From: Reichenbachiella sp.
Lineage (GTDB): Bacteria; Bacteroidota; Bacteroidia; Cytophagales; Cyclobacteriaceae
Direction: 5' to 3'
Length of the DNA: 64,000 bases
Assembly (NCBI RefSeq): GCF_033344935.1
Contig: NZ_JAWPMM010000001.1
Coordinates: 978,001-1,042,000, forward strand
In this document: piece by piece, positions 54,390-62,330 of the stretch
How the letters are laid out: each line of letters opens with the position of its first letter
Numbering within the stretch: the stretch's first letter is position 1
Program-made: the position numbers and the translations under genes
The notes under the pieces: generated by a model
What the model saw: the letters and a program-made list of their open reading frames with translations, nothing else
Database searches by the model: none
Told to the model about the DNA's origin: nothing

Positions 54390-54638
54390 ATGAATACTGA
54401 ATTTTGGAATAATTGGGATGAAGTAATTGCTGAACTACGAGCTACGAATAATCAGAGGTTAGCAGAACAACTACAGGGTTCACGACTTTTTCTGAACGGT
54501 CTAACTGACGGTTGGCATGACTTTCATGAGGCAGCCGAACAGGTGATTAACGAACATTTAGGTCAACTAACTGAACGGCAAACTTCGAGACTCAGCTCAA
54601 CTTTAAAAGCTGCTTGGAACATTGTAACCCGAAAATAA
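54390..54638 (+). CDS. Hypothetical protein (cassette C3, gene 2)
   Basis: The 82-residue protein is soluble and mostly helical (NWDEVIAELRATNNQRLAEQL, then EAAEQVINEHLGQLTERQ). No family is recognised. It ends six bases before the attC core. It shares the cassette with a small membrane protein, and the two are probably cotranscribed. An immunity or partner role is possible but only a guess. Confidence 0.5.
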   Translation: MNTEFWNNWDEVIAELRATNNQRLAEQLQGSRLFLNGLTDGWHDFHEAAEQVINEHLGQLTERQTSRLSSTLKAAWNIVTRK

Positions 54639-54643
54639 ACGCT

Positions 54644-54876
54644 CTCCAACAAGCGATATAGCGAATGGTCAAACTGCCTATCTGATACTTTTGTGCAACT
54701 TGCCCGTGAACCTGCCCATTCTGCCAACTTTTGTGCTTCTAGCTACTTTTTACTTTCTGGATTTTATCTTTCAGAACGCAGTGCTTCGTAGATGCCGTTG
54801 TAGGTGTTGGGCAGTTTCACTATTTTACTGCTTTTTACAGACAGATGTGGCCACTCGCCATATCTGTACGTTATGC
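54644..54876 (+). repeat. attC-like site 3 (end of cassette C3)
   Basis: This 233-bp element has left core CTCCAAC, paired to GTTGGAG at 53955 over ten bases, and right core GTTATGC. Outer arms GCGATATAGCGAATGG and CCACTCGCCATATCTG pair with few mismatches. It is near-identical to attC 5 through most of its length. Confidence 0.88.
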
Positions 54877-54910
54877 GCAATAACCTAACTCAATAAGACT
54901 TAGTTCCAAA

Positions 54911-56404
54911 ATGAAAAGGCAAACTTTAATCTTAATACTCACATCGTTCCTTTGGTCTCAACTTTTTGGGCAAACCACCTATTCACCTACAGTCAGTCGA
55001 ACAAACATATCAAATTGTACAATTTCAAAAATTGAGATAACAAAAGAAGCAACTAAAGTTTATCTCGTTTATGAGAAGACTAAATCTGACCTATATCAAG
55101 CATGGGTAGCAATCGGGGCATCAACATACATTCGAGATAGATCAACTGGAAACAAATATCAAGTTGTAGGAATGGACGATGGTCTTTATCTAAACACTCA
55201 GTATTCTACAACTGGTAAGAAGGGAACTAAATACAATTTGACCCTAATCTTTCCAACTCTTTCAAAAGGAGTAAACTCTATTGACATCATCGAACCTGAT
55301 GGTTTTGTTTGGGAGAATATCAAAATCAATAGTAGCCTTTATGAGACCAACACTTCAGCCAAACAAACGAGTAAGTGGACTGAAATAGCCTTGAAGAAAC
55401 ATTGGTCTGAAAATGGAGCTATGGATATTGAAGGAATTTATAAATCAAATGGATGCTATGAAGACAAAATTGCTATTCTGAGATTTGAAAACCAATTTTA
55501 TGCAGTCTACATAAATGGAGATTTCTACTACAAAGAAAACAACTGGAAAGAGGGTGACATTTGGGGAGAGCTACTTCCAACAGGGAATCGGTATAGGTTT
55601 ACATCGCAAATCAAAGAAACTGACAACAAATACACCACTCATGACGATTTCATTTTTGAGTTCTTTGATGGGAAGTTGGTAAGATCCAAAAGGCAGAACA
55701 ACTTCACCTGTACTTATTTGAAAGTTTACCCAACTGCCTATGACAATATAACTCCACCCAACATTAATACAGAAAACTCTGTATCCTCAGGAACAGGGTT
55801 CGCGATTTCTCCAGATGGATATATAGTGACTAATTACCATGTAATAGAAGGAGCAACAAAAATTACTGTATTCGGGGTAAATGAAAACTTCACAAGGAAG
55901 TATAGTGCAACTGTTATGACATCAGATAAAATCAATGATTTGGCAATTATTAGAATTCAGGATTCTGATTTTAGTTCGATAGTAGATATCCCATACAATG
56001 TTAATACTAGCTTATCTGATGTTGGGGAATCTGTTTCCGTTCTTGGCTATCCTTTGCGAGCTTCAATGGGTGATGAAATTAAATTGACAACTGGAATTAT
56101 TAGTGCCAGAACAGGATTTCAAGGAGATATTTCATCTTATCAAATTTCCGCTCCGGTGCAACCCGGGAATAGTGGAGGACCAGTTTTTGATCAAAAAGGA
56201 AATTTGATTGGAGTTATAAGCGCTAAACATATTGGTGCGGATAATGCATCTTATGCAGTTAAGTCCAACTACCTAAAAAACCTAACGGATTTACTTCCTA
56301 GCCCTTTGACTTTCAATACTTCGAACTCTCTACTTAACCTTTCACTTTCTGACCAAGTAAAAGTCCTTAAGAAATTCGTTTACATTATAGAAGTTGAGCA
56401 ATGA
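54911..56404 (+). CDS. Exported trypsin-like serine protease (cassette C4, gene 1)
   Basis: The 497-residue protein has a signal peptide (about 1-20, ending near LFGQ) and an unfamiliar N-terminal region (about 25-290). An S1C/DegP-type protease domain follows with the triad in place: His in VTNYHVIEGA (about 315), Asp in NDLAIIRI (about 348) and Ser in QPGNSGGPVF (about 424). No PDZ domain follows. It should work in the periplasm or beyond. Its stop overlaps the ATG of the PIN-like gene by four bases, so the two are translated together. Confidence 0.85.
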   Translation: MKRQTLILILTSFLWSQLFGQTTYSPTVSRTNISNCTISKIEITKEATKVYLVYEKTKSDLYQAWVAIGASTYIRDRSTGNKYQVVGMDDGLYLNTQYSTTGKKGTKYNLTLIFPTLSKGVNSIDIIEPDGFVWENIKINSSLYETNTSAKQTSKWTEIALKKHWSENGAMDIEGIYKSNGCYEDKIAILRFENQFYAVYINGDFYYKENNWKEGDIWGELLPTGNRYRFTSQIKETDNKYTTHDDFIFEFFDGKLVRSKRQNNFTCTYLKVYPTAYDNITPPNINTENSVSSGTGFAISPDGYIVTNYHVIEGATKITVFGVNENFTRKYSATVMTSDKINDLAIIRIQDSDFSSIVDIPYNVNTSLSDVGESVSVLGYPLRASMGDEIKLTTGIISARTGFQGDISSYQISAPVQPGNSGGPVFDQKGNLIGVISAKHIGADNASYAVKSNYLKNLTDLLPSPLTFNTSNSLLNLSLSDQVKVLKKFVYIIEVEQ

Positions 56405-57183
56405 GAGTAATTTGTGACTCAAACATTTGGTATGGTTTTGTGGATGGTACGTTCGATCTCTCCATTATCGAGAAGCATAATTTATGTACTCCAATAAAGG
56501 CCATTGAAGAAATTGCAACCTCGGAAAACCTTATCAGTAAGCCTTCATACGTTAAGAAAGCATTATCTCTTGCCCTGACTGCACCAAATCAAATTCTACT
56601 TCAAAACCCGTTTGACCATATTTTAGGGCTCATAAATAGCGAACATTCACCAAATATTGAACAGTCAGAATTTATATTGAACGAAGTAGTCAAATTCATT
56701 TCATTAGAAGATGATTTTTTAAATTCAAAGACTGATGATCCAACTTTTGTAGAAATGGTGAAGCAGTGGGACAAAGGAATAGAAACCTCAGCTCAATCTG
56801 TGAATAACATGCTACCAATGATCCGACAAAACATAAAGAACGGCAAAGGGAAAAATGCGCATCGACAACTCAAAACCGAAATTTTAGTAATGGAATTGAT
56901 TGCCAACATGAGCGAGCAAGTGATCAAACAAAATGAATTAGATATCAATTTAGATTGGTCAGAGTTTCCATGGAATAAAATTCAAATGCTAATTACTACT
57001 TGGGATATCTATTTCAAAGATTTAGAACTAAGTGGAACAATGAAATTTCATAAGAACGATTGGATTGACATACTTAATCTTTTCTATGTTCAGCCTGGAA
57101 CCATGTATTGGACGAACGAGCAAAAATGGTTGAGAATATTTGAGCGAAGTGAGAACACCCGAAATAATGTGTTTGAGCAATAA
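56401..57183 (+). CDS. PIN-like domain protein (cassette C4, gene 2)
   Basis: The 260-residue protein starts like a PIN nuclease (VICDSNIWYGF, with D6) and has a Glu in AIEEIATSE (about 36). It ends with a PIN-like last block (DWIDILNLFYVQPGTMYWTNEQKW, about 222-245), where the usual final Asp is Glu. The middle is helical. PIN proteins are metal-dependent RNases, often toxins. No antitoxin gene is beside it. Its coupling to an exported protease is odd, since a PIN nuclease acts in the cytoplasm. Confidence 0.6.
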   Translation: MRVICDSNIWYGFVDGTFDLSIIEKHNLCTPIKAIEEIATSENLISKPSYVKKALSLALTAPNQILLQNPFDHILGLINSEHSPNIEQSEFILNEVVKFISLEDDFLNSKTDDPTFVEMVKQWDKGIETSAQSVNNMLPMIRQNIKNGKGKNAHRQLKTEILVMELIANMSEQVIKQNELDINLDWSEFPWNKIQMLITTWDIYFKDLELSGTMKFHKNDWIDILNLFYVQPGTMYWTNEQKWLRIFERSENTRNNVFEQ

Positions 57184-57200
57184 TAAGGGTCGAAATAAGC

Positions 57201-57316
57201 GCATAACAGACGATATAGCACATGCCTCTTCCGTGCTATTTGATAGTGGAGTGCGAAACCGAAATTTTACCGATATTTGAATTACCAGAGGCACGTGCCA
57301 TATCTGGTCGTTGGCG
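57201..57316 (+). repeat. attC-like site 4 (end of cassette C4)
   Basis: This 116-bp element has left core GCATAAC, paired to GTTATGC at 54870 over nine bases, and right core GTTGGCG. Arms GACGATATAGCACATGCCTC and GAGGCACGTGCCATATCTGG pair with few mismatches. Confidence 0.88.
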
Positions 57317-57328
57317 GTAATTGCGGTA

Positions 57329-57784
57329 ATGAAAAACCATATCACTCTAATATTTCTAAGTATTTTGCTTTGTGGGTGCTCCGGCGGTTACCCTGAACTG
57401 GGTAACGGATACAAAATTGTCGGTGAAGGAGGCTATGAAACAGCAGTTGTGAACCCTGAAAATACTGTCATGATCTCAGGATACATTTTGGATTATGCAA
57501 CTGACTCTGATTTCATTCTAATCTCCCAATCACCAAGTGACAGTTTGCCACCGATGAATTTCTTACTTTATACAGATAGCGATCGTGAAGAAATAGCAAT
57601 GGACAACACTATTTACAGAACATACTGGATTATCGTTAAGAACCAACCGAACAAGTATAGTTACGATTCAACAACCCAATTTGCGACTTACTCTAACGTC
57701 CATGGACCTTTCAACAAACTTGAATATAGAAATCTGAGGAGTAGACTAAATGTTTCGAACGATCTGAAACTACTGAACGAATAA
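57329..57784 (+). CDS. Small lipoprotein (cassette C5)
   Basis: The 151-residue protein starts at the ATG at 57329, because earlier in-frame starts fall inside the attC. It has a lipoprotein signal with ILLCGC placing the lipid Cys near residue 16. The rest is a small beta-rich domain (GYKIVGEGGYETAVVN, then TYWIIVKNQPN). It vaguely recalls DUF3997-type lipoproteins, but I am not sure. Function unknown. It is the only gene in its cassette. Confidence 0.6.
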   Translation: MKNHITLIFLSILLCGCSGGYPELGNGYKIVGEGGYETAVVNPENTVMISGYILDYATDSDFILISQSPSDSLPPMNFLLYTDSDREEIAMDNTIYRTYWIIVKNQPNKYSYDSTTQFATYSNVHGPFNKLEYRNLRSRLNVSNDLKLLNE

Positions 57785-57790
57785 AACTAC

Positions 57791-58023
57791 CGCCAACAAG
57801 CGATATAGCGAATGGCCAAATTACCTATTTGATACTTCGGTGCAACTTGACCGTGACCCTGCCCATTCTGCTGACTTTTGTGCTTCTAGCTACTTTTTAC
57901 TTTCTGGATTTAGACTTGCAGAACGCAGTGCTTCGTAGTTGCCGTTGTAGGTGTTGGGCAGTTTCACTATTTTACTGCTTTTTACAGACGGATATGGCCA
58001 CTCGCCATATCTGATCGTTACCA
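57791..58023 (+). repeat. attC-like site 5 (end of cassette C5)
   Basis: This 233-bp element has left core CGCCAAC, paired to GTTGGCG at 57310 over ten bases, and right core GTTACCA. It is near-identical to attC 3, including the central TTTTGTGCTTCTAGCTACTT and GCCGTTGTAGGTGTTGGGCA segments. These two copies are about 3.1 kb apart. Confidence 0.9.
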
Positions 58024-58077
58024 TGCATTTAAAAACAGACCCTACAACTAATCAAAATATGACAAAAATAAGCGATT

Positions 58078-58461
58078 ATGATAGAGTGTGTAAGTGATAA
58101 AACAAGACACTGTTGCAAGACTGAGATTAACGGATTTTTAATTCAATCTGATGCGACAAAAGATAAAGGAGGACAAGAAAATGGGGTTAGACCTCATGAT
58201 ATTTTGGCTACTGCATATGCTTCATGTTTAAATATGTCAGTTCGTATGGCATGCGATAAAAAACAAATACCTATTGATTCTGTGACTTCAAAAGTTGAAC
58301 TCGTACGACAAGATTCCAAGACCATTTTTAAATATCAAATTGACTTTAAAAATCCGTTGCCTGAAAATACTAAAAGAGAGATTTTAGTGATGATTGAAAA
58401 TTGCCCTGTAAGGAGGACATTATCAAAACCAATTGAATTCCAATTATCAGAAGACCTTTAA
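58078..58461 (+). CDS. OsmC-family protein (cassette C6, gene 1)
   Basis: The 127-residue protein has the OsmC pattern RPHDILATAYASCLNMSVRM (about 41-60) with the first catalytic Cys, and ENCPVRRTLSKPIEF (about 106-120) with the second. OsmC proteins reduce organic hydroperoxides with these two Cys. Many small relatives have other, unknown roles. The N-terminus is short for the family. A short reading frame at 58060 overlaps the start in another frame. The next gene begins 30 bp later. Confidence 0.82.
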   Translation: MIECVSDKTRHCCKTEINGFLIQSDATKDKGGQENGVRPHDILATAYASCLNMSVRMACDKKQIPIDSVTSKVELVRQDSKTIFKYQIDFKNPLPENTKREILVMIENCPVRRTLSKPIEFQLSEDL

Positions 58462-58490
58462 ACCATCTTGTAAATATTGAGAGTCAAAAA

Positions 58491-58946
58491 ATGAAAGACC
58501 TGACATTTAAACCAATAGGATACGTAAAAAATAAGAGAGCTGAAAAATCGGATAAGTTCTGGGGGACAGTTGAATCAATAATTGAATTGACTGAGGAATT
58601 TTCTGTTGATTCATTAGACGGCATTGAGTCTTTTTCACATTTAGAGATACTTTACAGTTTTCATAAATCAGAAAAGGTATTTGTAGGTTCTGAACATCCG
58701 AGAGGAGATAAAAGATATCCTAAAGTTGGTATTTTTGCACAACGTAAAAAAGACAGACCAAATCATATCGGTGCGACTATTGTGAACTTGATAAGGACAG
58801 AGGAAAAAAGTCTGATTGTTTCCAACTTAGATGCAATTAATGGAACACCGATTTTGGATATTAAACCTGTATTTCAGGAATATATGCCTAAAGGTGAGAT
58901 TAAACAACCTGATTGGACAAAAGAGTTGATGAAAGAATATTGGTAA
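58491..58946 (+). CDS. TrmO/TsaA-like methyltransferase (cassette C6, gene 2)
   Basis: The 151-residue protein has the TrmO-type N-terminal barrel: FKPIGYVKNKR (about 6-16), HLEILYSFHKSE (about 50-61), HPRGDKRYPKVGIFAQRKKDRPNHIG in the family's central block (about 69-94) and a final ILDIKPVFQEYMP. TrmO adds a methyl group to t6A37 in threonine tRNA, using SAM. This copy lacks the extra C-terminal domain of the enterobacterial enzyme, so the substrate may differ. It shares the cassette with an OsmC-like gene. Confidence 0.82.
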   Translation: MKDLTFKPIGYVKNKRAEKSDKFWGTVESIIELTEEFSVDSLDGIESFSHLEILYSFHKSEKVFVGSEHPRGDKRYPKVGIFAQRKKDRPNHIGATIVNLIRTEEKSLIVSNLDAINGTPILDIKPVFQEYMPKGEIKQPDWTKELMKEYW

Positions 58947-58953
58947 AAACGCA

Positions 58954-59084
58954 TGGTAACACGCAATATACGTAAGCCGGGGCTTGTAGGTTATTCAAAC
59001 TTTTGTACATTTATTCAAAATTGTAACGGTTTGATAAGTTGGAGCTTCGAAAACCCGGCCTACGCATATTGCCATCCGTTACCC
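58954..59084 (+). repeat. attC-like site 6 (end of cassette C6)
   Basis: This 131-bp element has left core TGGTAAC, paired to GTTACCA at 58017 over ten bases, and right core GTTACCC. Arms GCAATATACGTAAGCCGG and CCGGCCTACGCATATTGC pair at 16 of 18 positions. Its arms are unrelated in sequence to those of attC 1 and 2. Confidence 0.88.
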
Positions 59085-59098
59085 ACAACTTTAATCAC

Positions 59099-59842
59099 AT
59101 GAAACTAACCACTACCCTAATCATTTTCTTAACACTTGTAAGTTGCAAGGAACGATCTACGAGTTTTGAAGAAATTCAATGTTCTCCTTCAACAACTTCA
59201 GAAAACGATAATATTGGCCAGGTTTTTAAGCCTTGTCGCCAATACATCTATCAAGCAAAGTATTGGGATGAAGATTACAATTTGATTTCGGATGAACTTA
59301 TCTGGATGATGGCAACTGGAAAGGATTGGGATGCTCAACCAGAACTTCAGGATGAGATCATCATACAATATAACTATAGTGAAGATAAAATAGATGAGAT
59401 TAAAAAATTCGGCATCAATAAAACTTTAGATTATCCATGGGAACGTAAAGTCATAACTGGAATAATTGAAAATAAAAATCAAACTTTTATGCATCCTTTT
59501 CGGCAAAACCAGTATGCATTCACAGAAGTTGCTCCTTTTCCGTCAGTCAATTTTCCTCTAGAAATTGGTAAAACATGGGACTCAAATATGAATATTTCTG
59601 GCTGGGGAGACTGGGCAGAAAGCACTCTAAAAGAATCCTATGAAGTTATTGGTAGAGATTCCATCGAACTACCAATTGGTGTTTTACAAGCTTGGCATGT
59701 GAGAGGAATTGCGTATGCAGATTTTGGAAATTCACAAAATGATTTCTGGTACAACGAGAAATTTGGATTTGTTAAAACGATTATAAAAAATTATAAAAAT
59801 CAACTTCTGAAGTTTGAGTTGCAAGAAATAATAGAAGAGTAA
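59099..59842 (+). CDS. Lipoprotein of unknown function (cassette C7)
   Basis: The 247-residue protein starts at the ATG at 59099, since the earlier in-frame start lies inside attC 6. It has a lipoprotein signal (LTLVSC, lipid Cys near residue 16) and then a beta-rich domain with many Trp residues (LIWMMATGKDWD, NMNISGWGDWAEST). No family is recognised. It is the single gene of its cassette and ends four bases before the attC core. Confidence 0.6.
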   Translation: MKLTTTLIIFLTLVSCKERSTSFEEIQCSPSTTSENDNIGQVFKPCRQYIYQAKYWDEDYNLISDELIWMMATGKDWDAQPELQDEIIIQYNYSEDKIDEIKKFGINKTLDYPWERKVITGIIENKNQTFMHPFRQNQYAFTEVAPFPSVNFPLEIGKTWDSNMNISGWGDWAESTLKESYEVIGRDSIELPIGVLQAWHVRGIAYADFGNSQNDFWYNEKFGFVKTIIKNYKNQLLKFELQEIIEE

Positions 59843-59846
59843 AAGT

Positions 59847-60038
59847 GGGTAACATTGCCTGATCTCCCATGGTGATTCTCTGCTAGAGGAAGCTTTATTG
59901 CATTCTTCTAGCCCCGAAAAATCTCCGATTTTCCTCACTGGAATAAAAAAGTAGTGATGAATATCGGAGATTTATCTATTTTGGTGGCCGAAATAAAAGT
60001 AGATGTCAGCCACCACAGGAGATAGGCTGGCGTTAGCA
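59847..60038 (+). repeat. attC-like site 7 (end of cassette C7)
   Basis: This 192-bp element has left core GGGTAAC, paired to GTTACCC at 59078 over nine bases, and right core GTTAGCA. Arms GCCTGATCTCC and GGAGATAGGC pair if one G on the left stays unpaired, as with the extra-helical base known from attC hairpins. Confidence 0.87.
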
Positions 60039-60044
60039 AACACA

Positions 60045-60610
60045 ATGAAGATTAGACGGCAAATCGTACTCTTTCTGACTGTCCTTATTCTGTTAGGATG
60101 TGAAGCGAACTTTGTAGATTACCATAGCAAATTGGAAGTTGAAGCAGGAAATTTCAACTATGCACTATTTCTTGATGGAGTTGGTATTGGAGATCCGGGA
60201 TACACTGTGGTCAAACTGGAGAAAAATCTTGATCCTGAAGATTTATATATCAAATGGACACCTAGCGAAGGAATAAATTATGATGTGAATCATGAACAAA
60301 TAGATTGGTTTAGAAAAGAAAAATATTAGAAAATTATGCGGAGGCAGGGTTTCACACTCGTAATCCTAAAATTGAACTGATCAATAAACGTCACATTGTA
60401 TTTTCTCGGGGCGGTTATTACTATGGTTTGTATGATTTAGAACTTGAAAAAGATACATTTAATATCGGATCTCCATGGAATGAATGGAGAGATAAAAGTG
60501 GGTACAAGAGTGCGAAATATGACCGAGTTAAAGAAGAAAAGCTGTATGATGAATGGATAAGGACTAATATTCATGAGCAAATTAGCCGCTACATATCAAC
60601 TAATAAATGA
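60045..60610 (+). pseudogene. Small lipoprotein gene with an apparent frameshift (cassette C8)
   Basis: From the ATG at 60045 the frame gives a lipoprotein signal (LILLGC, lipid Cys near residue 18) and a domain ending at a TAG at 60327. The next frame (-1) is open from about 60314 to the TAA/TGA region at 60608 and continues naturally (ILENYAEAGFHTRNPKIEL). One extra A in the A-run near 60319-60323 would join the two into about 188 residues. It may be a true frameshift, a slippage site or a sequencing error. No family is recognised. The start at 60003 was not used because it lies inside the attC. Confidence 0.6.
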
Positions 60611-60617
60611 AAACGTT

Positions 60618-60779
60618 TGCTAACAAACGCTGATGAATGAATGGGGTTTTATCGGTCAGGACATTTTCGTGAGGCTTGGAAAGTCCGCCACAAGTTTAAA
60701 TTTAAATTAAGGCGTGGCTATGTGCGAGACGAGAGATTAGTGCTTTCTAATTCCCACTCATCATAGCTGATCGTTAGCT
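60618..60779 (+). repeat. attC-like site 8 (end of cassette C8)
   Basis: This 162-bp element has left core TGCTAAC, paired to GTTAGCA at 60032 over ten bases, and right core GTTAGCT. It shares ATGAATGAATGGGG, AAAGTCCGCCACAAGTTT and CCCACTCATCATAGCTG with attC 11 and is clearly its close relative. Confidence 0.9.
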
Positions 60780-60790
60780 TTAATACCTTT

Positions 60791-61270
60791 ATGATTAAAT
60801 CTGTTAAATTCCTTCTTTTTCACTTTGCAATCTTAGTAGTAATGTTTGCTGCAATAAGCTTATTGCTATTAGTCCTAAGTATTCCACTATCAACAACACT
60901 ATCATTTTCTGACATCAACCAAGAATTAATACTTTCGAGGTTTCGAACGTCGACATTAATTGCCTTAGTGGTTTATCCTCTATGGGTTATATTTAAAATT
61001 AATAGGAGGAAAAAAAACCAAGCGGCTGAACGTGAGAAGCAAGAAACACCTAAGAATAACACCTTTGTATGGTGGAAGGTCGGATTGTTATTTGGGACGT
61101 TTATGTTTACCAACTTCGCCTTGTTTTATTCCTTGATGAACCCAGAATTGATATCATGGAAGCATATATTAACGCTTTTGACATATTGTCTTATCGGTGG
61201 CTTAACCTCTGGCTTATTTCTTAAAATCGTTATGCCCACCAAATTCAAAAATAAAGCTAACAAGGTGTAG
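60791..61270 (+). CDS. Four-helix membrane protein (cassette C9)
   Basis: The 159-residue protein has four hydrophobic segments (about 7-31, 52-68, 92-112 and 125-147) with a basic loop between the second and third (KINRRKKNQAAEREKQ). No family is recognised. Its stop codon lies inside attC 9, whose core begins at 61255, so the last five codons are part of the recombination site. It is the only gene in its cassette. Confidence 0.65.
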   Translation: MIKSVKFLLFHFAILVVMFAAISLLLLVLSIPLSTTLSFSDINQELILSRFRTSTLIALVVYPLWVIFKINRRKKNQAAEREKQETPKNNTFVWWKVGLLFGTFMFTNFALFYSLMNPELISWKHILTLLTYCLIGGLTSGLFLKIVMPTKFKNKANKV

Positions 61271-61484
61271 GCACGAATGCCCATGCGAGCTTTTCGAATC
61301 AATGCCAGAATCAGCTCCGCCGTTCCACACGGAATCACCAGAATACCGATAACGCATTCGCAGTCTCCGCAGCAGTCCAAACTTGGGCTAATGGCTAAAC
61401 AGACTTTTGTGGTTGTGCGCGGATCGGCTATCTTTCTGCCTTAATCAATCTGTGAGGGCACATCGTCCTACACAGGCGTTAGGC
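61255..61484 (+). repeat. attC-like site 9 (end of cassette C9)
   Basis: This 230-bp element has left core AGCTAAC, paired to GTTAGCT at 60773 over ten bases, and right core GTTAGGC. It is visibly more GC-rich than the others and unlike them in sequence, which suggests another origin. The end of the preceding gene overlaps it. Confidence 0.82.
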
Positions 61485-61504
61485 ACAACAGAACCTCTTT
61501 GAAC

Positions 61505-62146
61505 ATGAAAAGAAATATACCGACATTAACTATAACATTATTGCTAACCCTAAACGTGGCAGTAGGCCAAGATCAATCGTTTGTAAAAACTCATTTTGAT
61601 GGCGATTTTGTCAGGTATTGCATACCATATCTTAAATTTCCAAGACAACTAGCTCTTCAAGGCGTATCTGGATATGCAGAGGTGGAATTCAGGATCAACA
61701 AGCAGGGTAAAATCGACTCCATTGATGTTATAAGAACGCCCCATATGCAATTTGCCAATGACATTGTACAAATCCTCTTATCAACTAAAGATATGTGGTC
61801 AGCAACTAAAATCAATGAGCAGCCAGTCGATTACAAATACACATTCGTGGTTGAATATCGAACCACGTCAAATCCTGACTCACCTCCAGTCGATAAATCA
61901 GAAAAAATCTACAAAAAGGCCTTAAAACATCAGAAAAAGGAGAAGATTGACGATGCACTTTTATCGATAAATGAGGCTATTGGACATAATCCATACAAAA
62001 AAGAGTATTATCAACTAAGGTCTGAACTACTGACTTCAAAAGGAGAACAAGAGAAAGCAAAGACCGATGAACTAGCAGTAGAAAAGATTCAACGACAACT
62101 TATAGATGACGTAATAATGATAGTGGCATACGGATCGGGTTACTAA
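61505..62146 (+). CDS. TonB C-terminal-like and TPR protein (cassette C10)
   Basis: The 213-residue protein starts at the ATG at 61505 and has a signal peptide (about 1-20, ending near VAVGQD). A TonB C-terminal-like domain follows (about 30-118, with PRQLALQGVSGYAEVEFRINKQGKIDSI broken into the usual strand pattern and VVEYRT at the end). A TPR-like helical pair comes next (about 130-185). There is no membrane anchor for a working TonB, so it is more likely a periplasmic TonB-domain protein, as often seen in Bacteroidetes. It is the only gene in its cassette. Confidence 0.72.
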   Translation: MKRNIPTLTITLLLTLNVAVGQDQSFVKTHFDGDFVRYCIPYLKFPRQLALQGVSGYAEVEFRINKQGKIDSIDVIRTPHMQFANDIVQILLSTKDMWSATKINEQPVDYKYTFVVEYRTTSNPDSPPVDKSEKIYKKALKHQKKEKIDDALLSINEAIGHNPYKKEYYQLRSELLTSKGEQEKAKTDELAVEKIQRQLIDDVIMIVAYGSGY

Positions 62147-62152
62147 AGATGT

Positions 62153-62314
62153 GCCTAACATTACCTATCATCCATGGGGTTGTATTTGTGAACGATACTG
62201 AGGTGCTCTTGGATAGTCCGCCATGTATGAATAATTTTGAAATCAGTCATGGCTTGATGTTGAAGGAAGCTGAAAATCAGTTTAATCCCCACGGATGATA
62301 GCCAGACATTATAG
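62153..62314 (+). repeat. attC-like site 10 (end of cassette C10)
   Basis: This 162-bp element has left core GCCTAAC, paired to GTTAGGC at 61478 over ten bases. The right core reads ATTATAG, with A where G is expected. Arms CCTATCATCCATGGGG and CCCCACGGATGATAGCC pair well. It has the same length as attC 8 and 11 and shares GTCCGCCA in its middle. Confidence 0.82.
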
Positions 62315-62330
62315 GGCATTTGCAGAACTC

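Noticed and set aside
54691-54888. 65-codon ORF between cassettes C3 and C4
   Set aside because: It lies almost wholly within attC 3, and its counterpart in attC 5 is similar only because the attC sites are alike.
57829-58014. 61-codon ORF between cassettes C5 and C6
   Set aside because: It lies within attC 5, so it reflects the repeat and not a gene.
59039-59098. Earlier starts for cassette genes (59039, 60003, 57311, 62295)
   Set aside because: These in-frame starts fall inside attC sites, while a later ATG gives a clear lipoprotein signal in each case.
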